Origin: Actinacidiphila yanglinensis
GTDB lineage: Bacteria > Actinomycetota > Actinomycetes > Streptomycetales > Streptomycetaceae
Direction of reading: 5' to 3'
Length of the DNA: 64,000 nucleotides
Assembly (NCBI RefSeq): GCF_900107965.1
Contig: NZ_FNVU01000001.1
Coordinates: 496,001 to 560,000 of the forward strand
The notes below the pieces were generated by a model. It was not told where the DNA came from, made no database searches, and saw only the letters and a program-made list of their open reading frames with translations. This document shows, one piece after another, positions 25,250-34,052 of the stretch. The translations under genes were made by a program, and so were the position numbers. Position 1 is the first letter of the stretch; each line of letters starts with the position of its first letter.

Positions 25250-27937
25250 ATGGACGGGTTCGTTTTCGGAGAGTTCCGCGTGGTGGCCGGCGGTCGCGGC
25301 CGCGGCGTGCGATTGGAGTGCGTCGCGCCCGGGAATGGCGGGCGTGACGAGGACGGCGCGGGCGGCGACGCGGAGGCGGCGGGCCGGGGGGCACGCCTGC
25401 CCCGGCGACGGGCGAACCAGCCGTTCACCGGCGCGGTGGGCATCCTCGTGGGGCGCGAAGAGCAATTGCAGATGGTGCGCGGCGCGGTCCGGTCGCGCCG
25501 GATGGTGGAATTCACCGGGGAATGCGGCATCGGAAAGACCGCGTTGCTGTGTGCCGTCGCGCCGGATGCATATATTCGCGTAGGTGCCACCGACCTTGAG
25601 GATTTCCTCCAGGACATGGTCCGCGAATTCTACGAGTACCCGCCGGGCGCGCCCCGGCTGTCCACCGACGAGTGCCGTCGCGCGCTCGAGCGGGTCGGTG
25701 CCGTCGTCGCGCTCGACGACGTGGCGTACGGCCCGGCGCAGATCGCCGACCTGCGGGCCGTGCTGCGCGGCTCCGCGGTGCTGGTGGGCGCGGCCCGCCC
25801 GGGAATCGGCCGGCTGGGGATGTCGCACCCGATGCCCGGGCTCGCCGTGCTGGACGCGGTGACGCTGCTGGCCCGTGATCTCGGCCGGATCGTCTCCGAG
25901 TCCGAACTCCCCGATGTGCGGGTGCTGGCGACCGCGGTCGGCGGCAGCCCGCTCGCCCTGCGCCAGGCGGCCGCGCTGGTGCGCCACGAAGGCCGCAGCT
26001 TCGCCGAGTTGGCCGGCGCGGTGACCGCGGACCCGGGCGTGCTGGACGAGTTGGCGATCGCCGCGCTCGACCCGGAGTCCAAGCGGGCCCTGGCCGTGCT
26101 CGCGCTCCTCGGCGGCGCCCACCTGCCGTCCCGGCTGGTCGCCGCGATGGCCGAAGTGCCGCCCGCGGCCGAGCGGTTCGACGGGCTCTGCACCCGGGGC
26201 CTCGCCGAGAGACACGGCGACCGGTTCGGGCTGTCGGCCGGCCGCCCCGAGGCGTACCTGCGGCTGCTCCACCGCCACCTCGACTTCGGTGTCGCGCTGC
26301 GGGTGCTCGGCTCGTGGATCGAGGCGCGTGACCCGAAGGGCACGCAGGCCCATCAGGCGGCCGCCGCGGCGGTGCCGTTGCTCGACACCGCGGCCGGACG
26401 CGGTGAGTGGGACACGGTGCTGGAGTTGGCCACCACGGTGGAGCAGGTGCTGTGCTTCCAGGGCCACTGGAGGGCGTGGCAGCGGGTGCTCGACATCGGG
26501 CGGATCGCGGCCCGCGAACTGCCGGACCTGGCAGCCGAAGCGCACTTCGCCCACCAGGAGGGCACGCTCCACCTCCTGGAAGGCCGCCGGGAGGCGGCCG
26601 AGGACGCGCTGACGCACGCGCTGGGGCTGCGCCGGCGTTTGGGGGACACCGCGGCGGAGGAGGGCACTCGCGCCAACCTGGCCCTGGCGATGGGAGGGAC
26701 CGGCCGTGCGGGCGGCGAGACCGGGAAGGACGGGGCGGCCGCCTCCGGGGTGCTCCGGGCCATGGGCGGCCGGTGGGCGGGCCGTTCCGGGAGCCACCGG
26801 GCGGCGGCCAAGGCGCGCCGGCGGCGCCGGGCACTGGTCGGCGCGGTGGCGGTGACAGCGGTCCTCGCGGCAGGGGTGGCCGTCGCGGTCGGCGCCGTCG
26901 GTCCGGGCGGACTGGGCGGCGTGGGCGGCTCGGGCTCCCATGACGGGGTGTCGGCGGACGGACCGCAGGGCGACGCGGCAGCATCGGGCGGCCCGCCGGG
27001 CGCCCACCGCTCCCACGGCGGTTCGGACACGATGGCCGCCCCCGGCGGGTCGCTCCCCACCACACCGGGCGTCCCGGCCGACCCGGCCGGCCCGCTGAAG
27101 CCGCTCACCATCAAGGGCGCCGGGGACTTCGGCCAGGTGCACGCACGACCCGCCACCGCCCCGGTCACCCACCTGACCATCACCAACCCCAACAGCAGAC
27201 CGGTCGCGCTGGACGCGATATCCGTGTCGGCCGGGTCCGACTTCCAGGTCACCGCGGGCACGTGCCGTACCGGCAAGGGCACGTCGTCGGGGTTCGTCGA
27301 CGACACGTCCGGCGGTGGGCCCACCCAGGCCAAGGGGCTCGCGGCGGACAGCAGTTGCAGCGTGACCGTGCGCTTCACCCCCAGCACGCTCGGCCTGCGC
27401 GCCGGGAGTCTGACGGTCGGCTACGGCGACGGAGCGAAGGCCACCGCCCACCTCAGCGGCCGCTCCTTCGCCACGGTCCAGGTCACCGTCACCCCTGACA
27501 CGCAGGGCGTCCGGCACGGCTACGTCGACATCGTTGCCGACGGCGCCACGACCAGATGCGACAAGCCCGCCGCCTGCACGGTCCGCTACTTCACCGCGAA
27601 GGGCCCCGTCACCCTCACGGCACACGGCGACCCGGTGGCCGACGGCACCGGCGACTCCGGGGGCTCGGGCGACACCGGCGGCTCCGGCGACGCGGGCGGC
27701 TCCGGCACGCAGGGGGACAGCGGGACCGGGGACGACCCGGGGGATTCCGGTTCCGGCGCGAGCGGTTCCGGCGACTCCCAGGACTCCGGGGGATCGGCCG
27801 GGTCCGGCGGTGACGGGACCCTGTCCTACCAGCCCGACACCTGGAGCGGCCCGTGCGCCGGGTCGGCCGGCGCGTGCGACCCCACCCCGGGTGGCGACAT
27901 CACCACCACCGTCCACTTCGCCCCGGCCGCCGGGTGA
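25250..27937 (+). CDS. STAND/NB-ARC-like ATPase fused through one TM helix to extracellular Ig and InlB-like domains
   Basis: 895 residues, no close described counterpart that I recognise. Cytoplasmic part: P-loop FTGECGIGKTALLCAV near 89-100, Walker B VVALDDVAYG near 153, and a GxP-type motif GGSPLALRQAAALV near 231, the NB-ARC/STAND pattern. It is followed by a winged-helix-like region and TPR-like helices (about 350-480; REAAEDALTHALGLRRRL). One membrane helix lies near 528-550 (GAVAVTAVLAAGVAVAVG), preceded by a basic RRRRR cluster, giving N-in/C-out. Outside: a HYDIN/ASPM-like Ig domain (about 615-740; VTHLTITNPNSRPVALDAIS, and CSVTVRFTPSTLGLRAG), then a divergent InlB B-repeat (TRCDKPAACTVRYF, then LTAHG) split by a Gly/Ser/Asp repeat of about 60 residues and closed by WSGPC and VHFAP. 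ATG at 25250; a GTG at 25235 is possible. It follows a two-component system by 153 bp. Confidence 0.86.
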   Translation: MDGFVFGEFRVVAGGRGRGVRLECVAPGNGGRDEDGAGGDAEAAGRGARLPRRRANQPFTGAVGILVGREEQLQMVRGAVRSRRMVEFTGECGIGKTALLCAVAPDAYIRVGATDLEDFLQDMVREFYEYPPGAPRLSTDECRRALERVGAVVALDDVAYGPAQIADLRAVLRGSAVLVGAARPGIGRLGMSHPMPGLAVLDAVTLLARDLGRIVSESELPDVRVLATAVGGSPLALRQAAALVRHEGRSFAELAGAVTADPGVLDELAIAALDPESKRALAVLALLGGAHLPSRLVAAMAEVPPAAERFDGLCTRGLAERHGDRFGLSAGRPEAYLRLLHRHLDFGVALRVLGSWIEARDPKGTQAHQAAAAAVPLLDTAAGRGEWDTVLELATTVEQVLCFQGHWRAWQRVLDIGRIAARELPDLAAEAHFAHQEGTLHLLEGRREAAEDALTHALGLRRRLGDTAAEEGTRANLALAMGGTGRAGGETGKDGAAASGVLRAMGGRWAGRSGSHRAAAKARRRRRALVGAVAVTAVLAAGVAVAVGAVGPGGLGGVGGSGSHDGVSADGPQGDAAASGGPPGAHRSHGGSDTMAAPGGSLPTTPGVPADPAGPLKPLTIKGAGDFGQVHARPATAPVTHLTITNPNSRPVALDAISVSAGSDFQVTAGTCRTGKGTSSGFVDDTSGGGPTQAKGLAADSSCSVTVRFTPSTLGLRAGSLTVGYGDGAKATAHLSGRSFATVQVTVTPDTQGVRHGYVDIVADGATTRCDKPAACTVRYFTAKGPVTLTAHGDPVADGTGDSGGSGDTGGSGDAGGSGTQGDSGTGDDPGDSGSGASGSGDSQDSGGSAGSGGDGTLSYQPDTWSGPCAGSAGACDPTPGGDITTTVHFAPAAG

Positions 27938-28019
27938 CGCCCGGCCGGGGGAGAGAGGATGGACCGCAGGAAGCCGCGGCGGCAGACCGCATCGGCTATG
28001 GCGCGAACATGGAGCAGTC

Positions 28020-28877
28020 ATGAGCACAGTCGTCGTCACAGGGGCCACCGGCAAGGCCGGCCGCTACGTCGTCGCCGACCTGGTGGAGCACGGGTACGAG
28101 GTGCGGGCGGTGGACCTCGCGGTCGGCCCGGCGGACCGCGAGTGGGCCGAAGGGCTCGGGGCGACGCTGCTGCGCACCGACCTCACGGAGTACGGGCAGG
28201 CCGTGGACGTGCTCAGTGGCGCCGACAGCGTCGTCCACCTGGCCAACATCCCGGCTCCCGGCCTCTTTCCGCCCGCGCACACCCTGACCACCAACACCGG
28301 GATGAACAACAACGTCTTCCTGGCCGCCGCCAGCTGCGGGCTGTCCCGGGTGGTGTGGACCTCCAGCGAGACCACCCTCGGGCTGCCCTTCGACATCCCG
28401 CCGCGGTACGCCCCCGTCGACGAGGCCCACTACCCGTACCCCACCAGCACCTACGCCCTGTCCAAGGTGCTCGGCGAGACCGCGGCGGAGCAGGTCTCCG
28501 GCTGGTCCGGCATTCCCTTCGTGGCGCTGCGGCTGTCCAACGTCTTCACCGAGGGCGACTACCACCATGTCTCCGGCTTCTGGTCCGACGCGCGGCTGCG
28601 CCGGTGGAACCTGTGGGGTTACGTCGACGCGCGCGACGTGGCCCAGGCGTGCCGGCTCGCGCTGACCGCCGACGTGACCGGCGCCCAAAGCTACGTGGTC
28701 GCGGCCGCCGACACCGTGATGAACCGCCCGTCCGCGGAGGTGCTCGCCGAGGTCTTCCCGGAGGTGGCCCTCACCCGTGGGATCGGCACCCACGAGACCC
28801 TGCTCAGCATCGAGCGGGCTCGCCAGGAGCTGGGGTACGAGCCGAAGCACTCCTGGCGGGACGTGGTGAAGGACTGA
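28020..28877 (+). CDS. NAD(P)-dependent epimerase/dehydratase (extended SDR)
   Basis: 285 residues. N-terminal VVVTGATGKAGRYVVADLVE (GxxGxxG), SVVHLANIPAP, and the catalytic YxxxK as TYALSKVLGETAAE near residue 150. A substrate domain with VALRLSNVFTEGDYHH follows. Probably acts on a nucleotide sugar or a small ketone; no specific family is recognised. ATG at 28020, GGAG 5 bp upstream. Its start is 83 bp after the STAND gene, in the same direction, so they may share a transcript. The perfect hairpin after the stop ends the unit. Confidence 0.9.
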   Translation: MSTVVVTGATGKAGRYVVADLVEHGYEVRAVDLAVGPADREWAEGLGATLLRTDLTEYGQAVDVLSGADSVVHLANIPAPGLFPPAHTLTTNTGMNNNVFLAAASCGLSRVVWTSSETTLGLPFDIPPRYAPVDEAHYPYPTSTYALSKVLGETAAEQVSGWSGIPFVALRLSNVFTEGDYHHVSGFWSDARLRRWNLWGYVDARDVAQACRLALTADVTGAQSYVVAAADTVMNRPSAEVLAEVFPEVALTRGIGTHETLLSIERARQELGYEPKHSWRDVVKD

Positions 28878-28883
28878 GCGGGA

Positions 28884-28918
28884 CCGCCGTGGCCGCCTGT
28901 CCCGGGCGGCCACGGCGG
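28884..28918. terminator. Hairpin terminator, epimerase and glycosylase genes
   Basis: CCGCCGTGGCCGCC (28884-28897) pairs over 14 bp with GGCGGCCACGGCGG (28905-28918) around a 7-nt loop. It serves the two convergent genes. Confidence 0.75.
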
Positions 28919-28973
28919 CTGCGTCGGCGGGTTCGGCGACTTCCGCCCGGCCCGCGCCGCCCGCGTCTTCCCG

Positions 28974-29840
28974 CTACTTCAGCAGCCGCGACATGCGGCG
29001 GTCGGCGAGCGGCTTCCCCCCGGTCTGGCAGGTCGGGCAGTAGTTCAGCGCCGAGTCGCTGAACGACACCTCGCGAATGGTGTCCCCGCAGACCGGGCAC
29101 GGCTCGCCCTTGCGCCCGTGCACCCGCAGCCCGCTCTTCTTCTCGGCCTTCAGATCCCGCAGCGGCAGCCCCCGCGAGCGTTCCACCGCGTCCCGCAGCG
29201 TGGTCCCGGTCACGTCGTACAGCAGCGCCAGCTCCTGGCCCGACAGCTTCGCGGCGAGCTTGTAGGGCGACATCTTCGCGGCGTGCAGGATCTCGTCGGA
29301 GTACGCGTTGCCGATCCCGGCGATCACGCTCTGGTCGCGCAGCACCCCCTTGATCTGCCGCCGCTCACCGGCCAGCAGCCCCGCGAACACCTCGGGGGTG
29401 AAGTCCGCCGCCAGCGGATCGGGCCCCAGTCGCGCCACCCCGGGCACCTCCGCCGGATCCCGCACCACGTAGACCGCCAGCCGCTTCTGCGTCCCGGCCT
29501 CGGTCACGTCGAAACCGGCCCCGGCCGGTTCCACCAGCCGCACCCGCAGCGCCAGCGGTCCCTTTCCGGGCCGGGGCGGCACGTCGGGCAGGTGGTCGTT
29601 CCACCGGACCCAGCCCGCCCGGGCCAGGTGCATCACCAGGTGCAGGTCCCCGGCCGCCAGGTCCAGGAACTTCCCGTGCCGCGCCACCGCGTCGAACGCC
29701 CGGCCCTCCAGGTCCGCGACCCCCGGCTGGTACGTCTTCAGCGCGTTCACCGCGAGCGGGTACACCCGCTCGACCGTCCTCCCCACCACATGGTCCGCGA
29801 GAAACCCGCGCAGCGCCTCGATCTCCGGCAATTCAGGCAT
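28974..29840 (-). CDS. Fpg/Nei-family DNA glycosylase
   Basis: Base-excision repair glycosylase/AP lyase, 288 residues. The invariant N-terminal Pro is in MPELPEIEALRGFL, with the catalytic Glu pair; the AP-lyase helix-two-turn-helix includes SVIAGIGNAYSDEILHAAKM. A C-terminal zinc finger has CPVCGDTI and NYCPTCQT. Length and motifs place it between Fpg and Nei; substrate (8-oxoguanine or oxidised pyrimidines) is not certain. ATG at 29840. Its first 94 bp lie inside the end of the MFS transporter gene in another frame, so its start is embedded in the upstream gene and translational coupling is possible. Confidence 0.93.
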   Translation of the reverse strand: MPELPEIEALRGFLADHVVGRTVERVYPLAVNALKTYQPGVADLEGRAFDAVARHGKFLDLAAGDLHLVMHLARAGWVRWNDHLPDVPPRPGKGPLALRVRLVEPAGAGFDVTEAGTQKRLAVYVVRDPAEVPGVARLGPDPLAADFTPEVFAGLLAGERRQIKGVLRDQSVIAGIGNAYSDEILHAAKMSPYKLAAKLSGQELALLYDVTGTTLRDAVERSRGLPLRDLKAEKKSGLRVHGRKGEPCPVCGDTIREVSFSDSALNYCPTCQTGGKPLADRRMSRLLK

Positions 29841-31069
29841 AGCACCATTCTGCCCCGCCGGCCCCGAACCGCGAGATCCGGCCGATCCCGTCCGCCCCGC
29901 ACCGGAAGGCCGGGCGACAGTGGCGTCACCCGCAGGTGCAGCGCGGCGAGCACGAGGCAGAACGCCGCCATGCCGGACCACAGCGCGCCCGACCCCGCGC
30001 GGGCGAGCAGCTGCGTGCCGAGCACGGGTGCGAGCGTCGCCGCGATGCCCCAACTGGTCCCGAAGACCGCCAGGTAGCGGCCGGTCGCGCCGGGCGGGGC
30101 GAGGTCGGTGACGAGTGCGTAGACGCGTCCCATGATCAGCAGGTCGCCGAGGCTCCACACGACGGCCGAGGCGAGCAGCGCGGGCAGGGTGCGGGCGAGC
30201 GCGTAGCCGGTCAGGCCCGCGGCGAGCAGGAGATGGGCGAGGGCGAGCGCGGCAGGCGTCGTGATCCGGCTCACCCGGGCCAGCCGGATCACCGGCTGGG
30301 CGAGCACCGTGGTGACGGCACCGGCGGTGAACAGCAGGCCGGCGTCGGCCGCGGGCAGCCCCTGCCGGGTGAGCGCCAGGGGCAGGGTCATCACGGTCTG
30401 CTGGTTGATCAGGGCGTAGCCGGTTCCGGTGGCCAGGACGCTCCGCAGCGCGCGGTCGCGCAGTGGCCGTACGGCGGTGGGGGCCCGGTTCGTTTCCGGA
30501 AGCGCGGGACGGTCGTGGGGGAGGGCCAGCAGGATCAGCAGCGCGCAGGTCAGTGAGGTGGCGGCGTCGGTGACGAAGAGCCAGCGCAGGTCCACCCGCC
30601 CGAGCAGGGCCGCGAGCAGCCCGGCGCCCATGCCGCCCGCCGCGAGGGCCGCGCTGAGCAGGCTGAACGCGCGCACCCGCTGCCGTTCCGGCACCGACTC
30701 CCCGATGATCGCCTGGCTGGGCGGCTCGTAGAGCTCGAAGGACAGCCCGAGCAGCACCGCCCCGGTGACGGTCCAGGTGAGCGAGGTCGAGGCCGCGATC
30801 GCCAGCTGGGACAGCGCGCATCCGCACAGGCCGACCACGATGGTCGTCCGTCGGCCGATCCGGTCGGCCAGGCGTCCCCCGGCCAGCCGCGACGGGATCG
30901 TCGCGCACCCGAAGGCGGCGCCGACCAGTCCGGCGGTGGTCAGGCTCGCAGCGTGGTCGGCGCGGATCAGCGCGGTGAGGAAGGGCAGTGAGAAGGCGCC
31001 GAGCTGGTTCACGACGCGGGCGAGCAGCAGCAGGCGGAGTGCGCCGGGCAGCGGTTCGGAGCGCGGCAC
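29747..31069 (-). CDS. MFS transporter whose end overlaps the glycosylase gene
   Basis: 440 residues with about 12 hydrophobic segments (for example LTAAGLVGAAFG-like TTAGLVGAAFGCATIP, TWTVTGAVLLGLSFELYEPP, and SGMAAFCLVLAALHL). The inter-domain MFS motif GRLADRIGRRTTIVVGLC is present. A drug or metabolite proton antiporter is the usual role. The GTG at 31069 is chosen because GGGAGG lies 5 bp before it; an ATG at 31081 is the alternative. The last 31 codons (GRMVLCLNCRRSRR and on) read through the glycosylase start in another frame and look basic and non-MFS; the true end of the domain is near 29860, so the tail may be a lost-stop extension. Confidence 0.86.
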   Translation of the reverse strand: MPRSEPLPGALRLLLLARVVNQLGAFSLPFLTALIRADHAASLTTAGLVGAAFGCATIPSRLAGGRLADRIGRRTTIVVGLCGCALSQLAIAASTSLTWTVTGAVLLGLSFELYEPPSQAIIGESVPERQRVRAFSLLSAALAAGGMGAGLLAALLGRVDLRWLFVTDAATSLTCALLILLALPHDRPALPETNRAPTAVRPLRDRALRSVLATGTGYALINQQTVMTLPLALTRQGLPAADAGLLFTAGAVTTVLAQPVIRLARVSRITTPAALALAHLLLAAGLTGYALARTLPALLASAVVWSLGDLLIMGRVYALVTDLAPPGATGRYLAVFGTSWGIAATLAPVLGTQLLARAGSGALWSGMAAFCLVLAALHLRVTPLSPGLPVRGGRDRPDLAVRGRRGRMVLCLNCRRSRRCAGFSRTMWWGGRSSGCTRSR

Positions 31070-31143
31070 GGCGCCTCCCATCACTGGTGAATCGACTATC
31101 GTCAGTGACGGATACCGTAGGCAAGCGAAGGGTAACTGGTCAA

Positions 31144-31716
31144 GTGCTGTTCGACAGTCACATGCGGGCGTTGCTGGCCGCCTCCGTCGCGCTCGTCAAC
31201 GCGCTGACCGACGGCGAGGCGCGCGGCCGCCGCTACCTGGCCCCCGAGGGTGCCGACCGGGTCGAGGCGGTTCGCGCGGCGCTGTCCGCCGGGACGGATC
31301 TGGGGCTCGACGCGGCCGACCAGCTGGCCGGCACCGCGCGCGCCCTGCGCGTCGTGTTCGAGGCCGTGGCCGCCGACCGCCTCGACGACGCCGCGCCCAC
31401 CCTCAACGCGCTGCTGCGGGACAGCGGCGCCCGCCCCCAGCTCGACCGTGCGCCCGGCCAGCCGTGGCAGGTCCACTTCCACGGCGCCGACGACTCCTAC
31501 GCCGTCGGGTGGAGCGCCGGCTGCGCCACCGGCCTCGCCATGGCCCTCGGCGGCGACTACGCCGGACGCCTCGGAGTCTGCGCGGCACCGCGCTGCGACC
31601 GGGTCTACGTGGACACGTCGCGCAACGCCGGGCGCCAGTTCTGCTCCACGGCCTGCCAGAACCGCGTCAAGGCAGCGGTGTTCCGTGCGCGACGCGCGGG
31701 CGGCGAGGAGGAGTGA
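31144..31716 (+). CDS. CGNR zinc-finger protein
   Basis: 190 residues: an N-terminal helical ABATE-type domain (LLAASVALVNALTDGEARGR) and a C-terminal CGNR zinc finger (LGVCAAPRCDRVYVDTSRNA, then RQFCSTACQNRVKAAVFRAR). The finger is a DNA-binding fold with a CxxxxC/CxxxC arrangement. Likely transcriptional regulator, divergent from the MFS exporter 74 bp away, an arrangement typical of local exporter control. A GTCAGTGAC palindrome lies at 31101-31109 between them. GTG at 31144; an ATG at 31162 would drop six residues. Confidence 0.85.
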   Translation: MLFDSHMRALLAASVALVNALTDGEARGRRYLAPEGADRVEAVRAALSAGTDLGLDAADQLAGTARALRVVFEAVAADRLDDAAPTLNALLRDSGARPQLDRAPGQPWQVHFHGADDSYAVGWSAGCATGLAMALGGDYAGRLGVCAAPRCDRVYVDTSRNAGRQFCSTACQNRVKAAVFRARRAGGEEE

Positions 31717-31891
31717 GCGGGGAGGAGTGAGCGGGGGAACGGCTGAGCCCGCTTCGTCGCCAACCCGCCCCGAAAACAGGGACGTCCGGAAGCGGAAGCA
31801 CGCGTCGACGCGCACCCTCGCCCCGCAACCCCGCCCCGTAGACTCGCGGCGTCCACGGGGCGGGGAAAGGTGTGTTCAGGATGGTGGCGGC

Positions 31892-32347
31892 GTGACGACT
31901 CCAATCCCCGGCGTGCTGCACCATGTCGAACTCTGGGTGCCCGACCTCGACCGCGCGGTGGCGTCGTTCGGATGGCTGCTCGAATCCCTGGGCCACACCC
32001 GGTACCAGAGTTGGGAACGCGGGCGGAGCTGGCGACTCGGCGCGACCTACCTCGTCGTGGAGGAGTCACCGGCGCTCACCGCCGACCACCACGACCGCCT
32101 GCGGCCCGGGTTGAACCACCTCGCGTTCCACGTGGCCGACCCGCCCACCGTCGAGACGCTGGCCGCGCGGTCCCTCGACCACGGCTGGCACCTGATGTTC
32201 CCCGACCGCCACCCGTACGCCGGTGGCGCCGACCACTACGCCGCGTACCTGGCGAACGCCGACGGCTTCGAGGTCGAACTCGTCGCCCTCACCCCGCCCC
32301 CGCCGGCCCGGCCGAGGCCGGCTACGGCAGACGGACCCGGCCGGTGA
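31892..32347 (+). CDS. VOC (glyoxalase/bleomycin-resistance) family protein
   Basis: 151 residues with the paired beta-alpha-beta-beta-beta units of the VOC fold: VLHHVELWVPDLDRAVASFG at the start (metal His), LNHLAFHVADPPTVETLAAR in the second unit and YLANADGFEVELVALTP at the end (metal Glu). Function may be isomerisation, dioxygenation or drug binding; it cannot be narrowed. Start GTG at 31892. Its last 26 bp overlap the convergent PhzF gene end. Confidence 0.88.
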   Translation: MTTPIPGVLHHVELWVPDLDRAVASFGWLLESLGHTRYQSWERGRSWRLGATYLVVEESPALTADHHDRLRPGLNHLAFHVADPPTVETLAARSLDHGWHLMFPDRHPYAGGADHYAAYLANADGFEVELVALTPPPPARPRPATADGPGR

Positions 32348-33185
32348 CCTCCGCGCTCCCGCCCACCTGCACCACCAGGCCGGACGGGCCCTGCTGAGCA
32401 CGGGCGTCGACGGTGGCGGGGCTGCCGAGCGAGTCGCCCATGTCGACGGCGATACCGGTGACACCGCGGCCGGCCAGGTCGGCGGCCAGGCACGCGGTGC
32501 TGTTGGCGTTGGCGATGTCCTCCGCGACCCCGATCGAGGGGGCGAACATGCGGGCGGCGAGCCGGCCGTCGGGCTCGGGCGTCGAATAGACGTAGCACCC
32601 CAGGAGGTCGACGCGGTCGCACGCGGCACGCAGGCGTTCGAGGTCCGGGTCGAGCGCGGCGAGGACCGCCCGGGAGGGGACCGGGACCAGCAACCGCGAC
32701 CGCCCGACCGACGCGACGCGCAGCCCCGCGGGGGCCGGGTCCGGGGCGAGCCCGAGCGCGGGCAGGACCAGGGCGGACTCGACCGCTGACGGCTCCCGCA
32801 GGTCGACGGCACCGGGGTCGAAGGCCGCCTCGACCCGCGTCCCCTCCCGCACGCACCACCCGGCGAAGACCCGCCCCGCCGTACGGAGGGTGGCCCGGTA
32901 CTCCGCGGCCCGCCCCGCGAGGTACGCCAGCGCGGCCACCGTCCCGTGCCCGCAGGCGGGCAACTCGCCCTCGGAGGTGAAGAACCGCAGCGCGACCTCG
33001 GGAACGCCGTCCCGCTCCCCCCGCACCGAGACGAAGACGGCGTGCGAGGTCCCCGCCAGCCCCGGCACCCGCCGCCGCTCCTCCTCGCTCCACGCCCCCT
33101 CGTCCACCACCGCGGTAGGGCTGCCGCCCAGCCCTCCGCGCAAACACGCCCGAACGATCACCACGTCCGCCCCCCGCACACCCAT
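32322..33185 (-). CDS. PhzF-family isomerase/epimerase-like protein
   Basis: 287 residues of the PhzF/DapF-fold superfamily. Motifs are VIVRACLRGGLGGSPTAVV at the start (normally NPxAVV), the active-site-type GELPACGHGTVAALAYLAGR, and DIANANSTACLAADLAGRG in the second half. True PhzF isomerises a dihydro-hydroxyanthranilate in phenazine synthesis; no phenazine genes are present, so a different substrate is likely. ATG at 33185, with AGGGGAG 5 bp upstream. Convergent 26-bp overlap with the VOC gene. Confidence 0.87.
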   Translation of the reverse strand: MGVRGADVVIVRACLRGGLGGSPTAVVDEGAWSEEERRRVPGLAGTSHAVFVSVRGERDGVPEVALRFFTSEGELPACGHGTVAALAYLAGRAAEYRATLRTAGRVFAGWCVREGTRVEAAFDPGAVDLREPSAVESALVLPALGLAPDPAPAGLRVASVGRSRLLVPVPSRAVLAALDPDLERLRAACDRVDLLGCYVYSTPEPDGRLAARMFAPSIGVAEDIANANSTACLAADLAGRGVTGIAVDMGDSLGSPATVDARAQQGPSGLVVQVGGSAEVTGRVRLP

Positions 33186-33426
33186 CAACTCCCCTTCGCC
33201 ACAGGGGGCGTCCCCACCCCCGCTGTCCCGCCAACCGTGCGACGCCCCCGGCCGGGAGGGCAAGGCCCGCCGGCACGCACGCCCAGCGAACCGCTTCCCG
33301 TTCGCGCGGGTGGTGACACGGGTGGCCGGGGGCCGGATGATCGCTGTCGGGGCTCGCCGATCGCGCGGGCGGCCCGCAGGACGCGCGGTCGTGGCCCGGG
33401 CACCCGCGGCCCCGGCCGTGGAGCCG

Positions 33427-33462
33427 GTCGAAGGAGAAGTCGAAGGAGAAGTCGAAGGAGAA
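33427..33462. repeat. Three 12-bp tandem repeats of a Shine-Dalgarno-like unit
   Basis: GTCGAAGGAGAA occurs three times end to end, followed by GGAGAG, all 15-50 bp upstream of the thioesterase GTG. Each unit includes AAGGAG. The 291-bp region before the GTG (33186-33476) shows no other feature. Confidence 0.8.
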
Positions 33463-33476
33463 GGAGAGTCGCTCAC

Positions 33477-33941
33477 GTGGAAGACCAGACGCCCTCCGGG
33501 CGGGAACAGGCGAGCCCCGAGGTGCGGCGGCGGGTCCAGGACAGCTTCGACCGGCAGGGACTCATGGCCCACCTCGGTGCCCGGATCACCCACATCGGGC
33601 CGGGCCGGGTGCACATCACGCTTCCGTGCCGCCCCGAAGTCACCCAGCAGCACGGCTACTTCCACGCCGGGGCCACCAGTGCCGTCGCGGACAGCGCGGG
33701 CGGCTACGCCGGGCTGACCCTCTTTCCCGAGGACAGCGACGTGCTCACCGTCGAGTACAAGATCAACCTCCTGGCCCCCGCCGTGGGCGACCGCATCGAG
33801 GCCGTCGGCTCTGTCCTGAAGTCCGGACGCACCCTGACCGTCTGCCAGTTGGAGGTGTACGGCGTCCACGACGACGGAAGCCGCAAGCTCGTCGCCAACG
33901 GGCAGCAGACGCTGATCCGCGTGAACCGGCCCGCACCCTGA
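33477..33941 (+). CDS. PaaI-type hotdog thioesterase
   Basis: 154 residues with the hotdog fold. Key segment is QQHGYFHAGATSAVADSAGG near residue 60 (family HGG-type motif, with Gly instead of second Gly/His variation), followed by VEYKINLLAPAVGDRIEAVG. Likely hydrolyses aromatic or fatty acyl-CoA thioesters. The GTG at 33477 follows an AAGGAG; three more copies of that element precede it. It is convergent with glnA, sharing a strong terminator. Confidence 0.87.
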   Translation: MEDQTPSGREQASPEVRRRVQDSFDRQGLMAHLGARITHIGPGRVHITLPCRPEVTQQHGYFHAGATSAVADSAGGYAGLTLFPEDSDVLTVEYKINLLAPAVGDRIEAVGSVLKSGRTLTVCQLEVYGVHDDGSRKLVANGQQTLIRVNRPAP

Positions 33942-33965
33942 ACGGTCGCGCGTCGCTCCCTCACG

Positions 33966-34004
33966 ACCGTGGGCCGCACCTCGCGCAGAGGTGCGGCCCA
34001 CGGT
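33966..34004. terminator. Strong bidirectional terminator, thioesterase and glnA
   Basis: ACCGTGGGCCGCACCT (33966-33981) pairs perfectly over 16 bp with AGGTGCGGCCCACGGT (33989-34004); loop of 7 nt. It lies between convergent genes. Confidence 0.85.
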
Positions 34005-34052
34005 CCATGCACAGCCCAGGGGAGCGGAAACCCGCTCCGACCCGGGGTCTTC

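Noticed and set aside
24068..28054. A 1,328-codon open frame on the minus strand opposite the STAND gene
   Set aside because: Arg/Gly/His-rich without domains; open only because the coding strand has GC-rich third positions. The plus strand shows recognisable motifs.
33427..33462. Short direct repeats considered as CRISPR
   Set aside because: Units are only 12 bp and contiguous, with no spacers and no cas genes.
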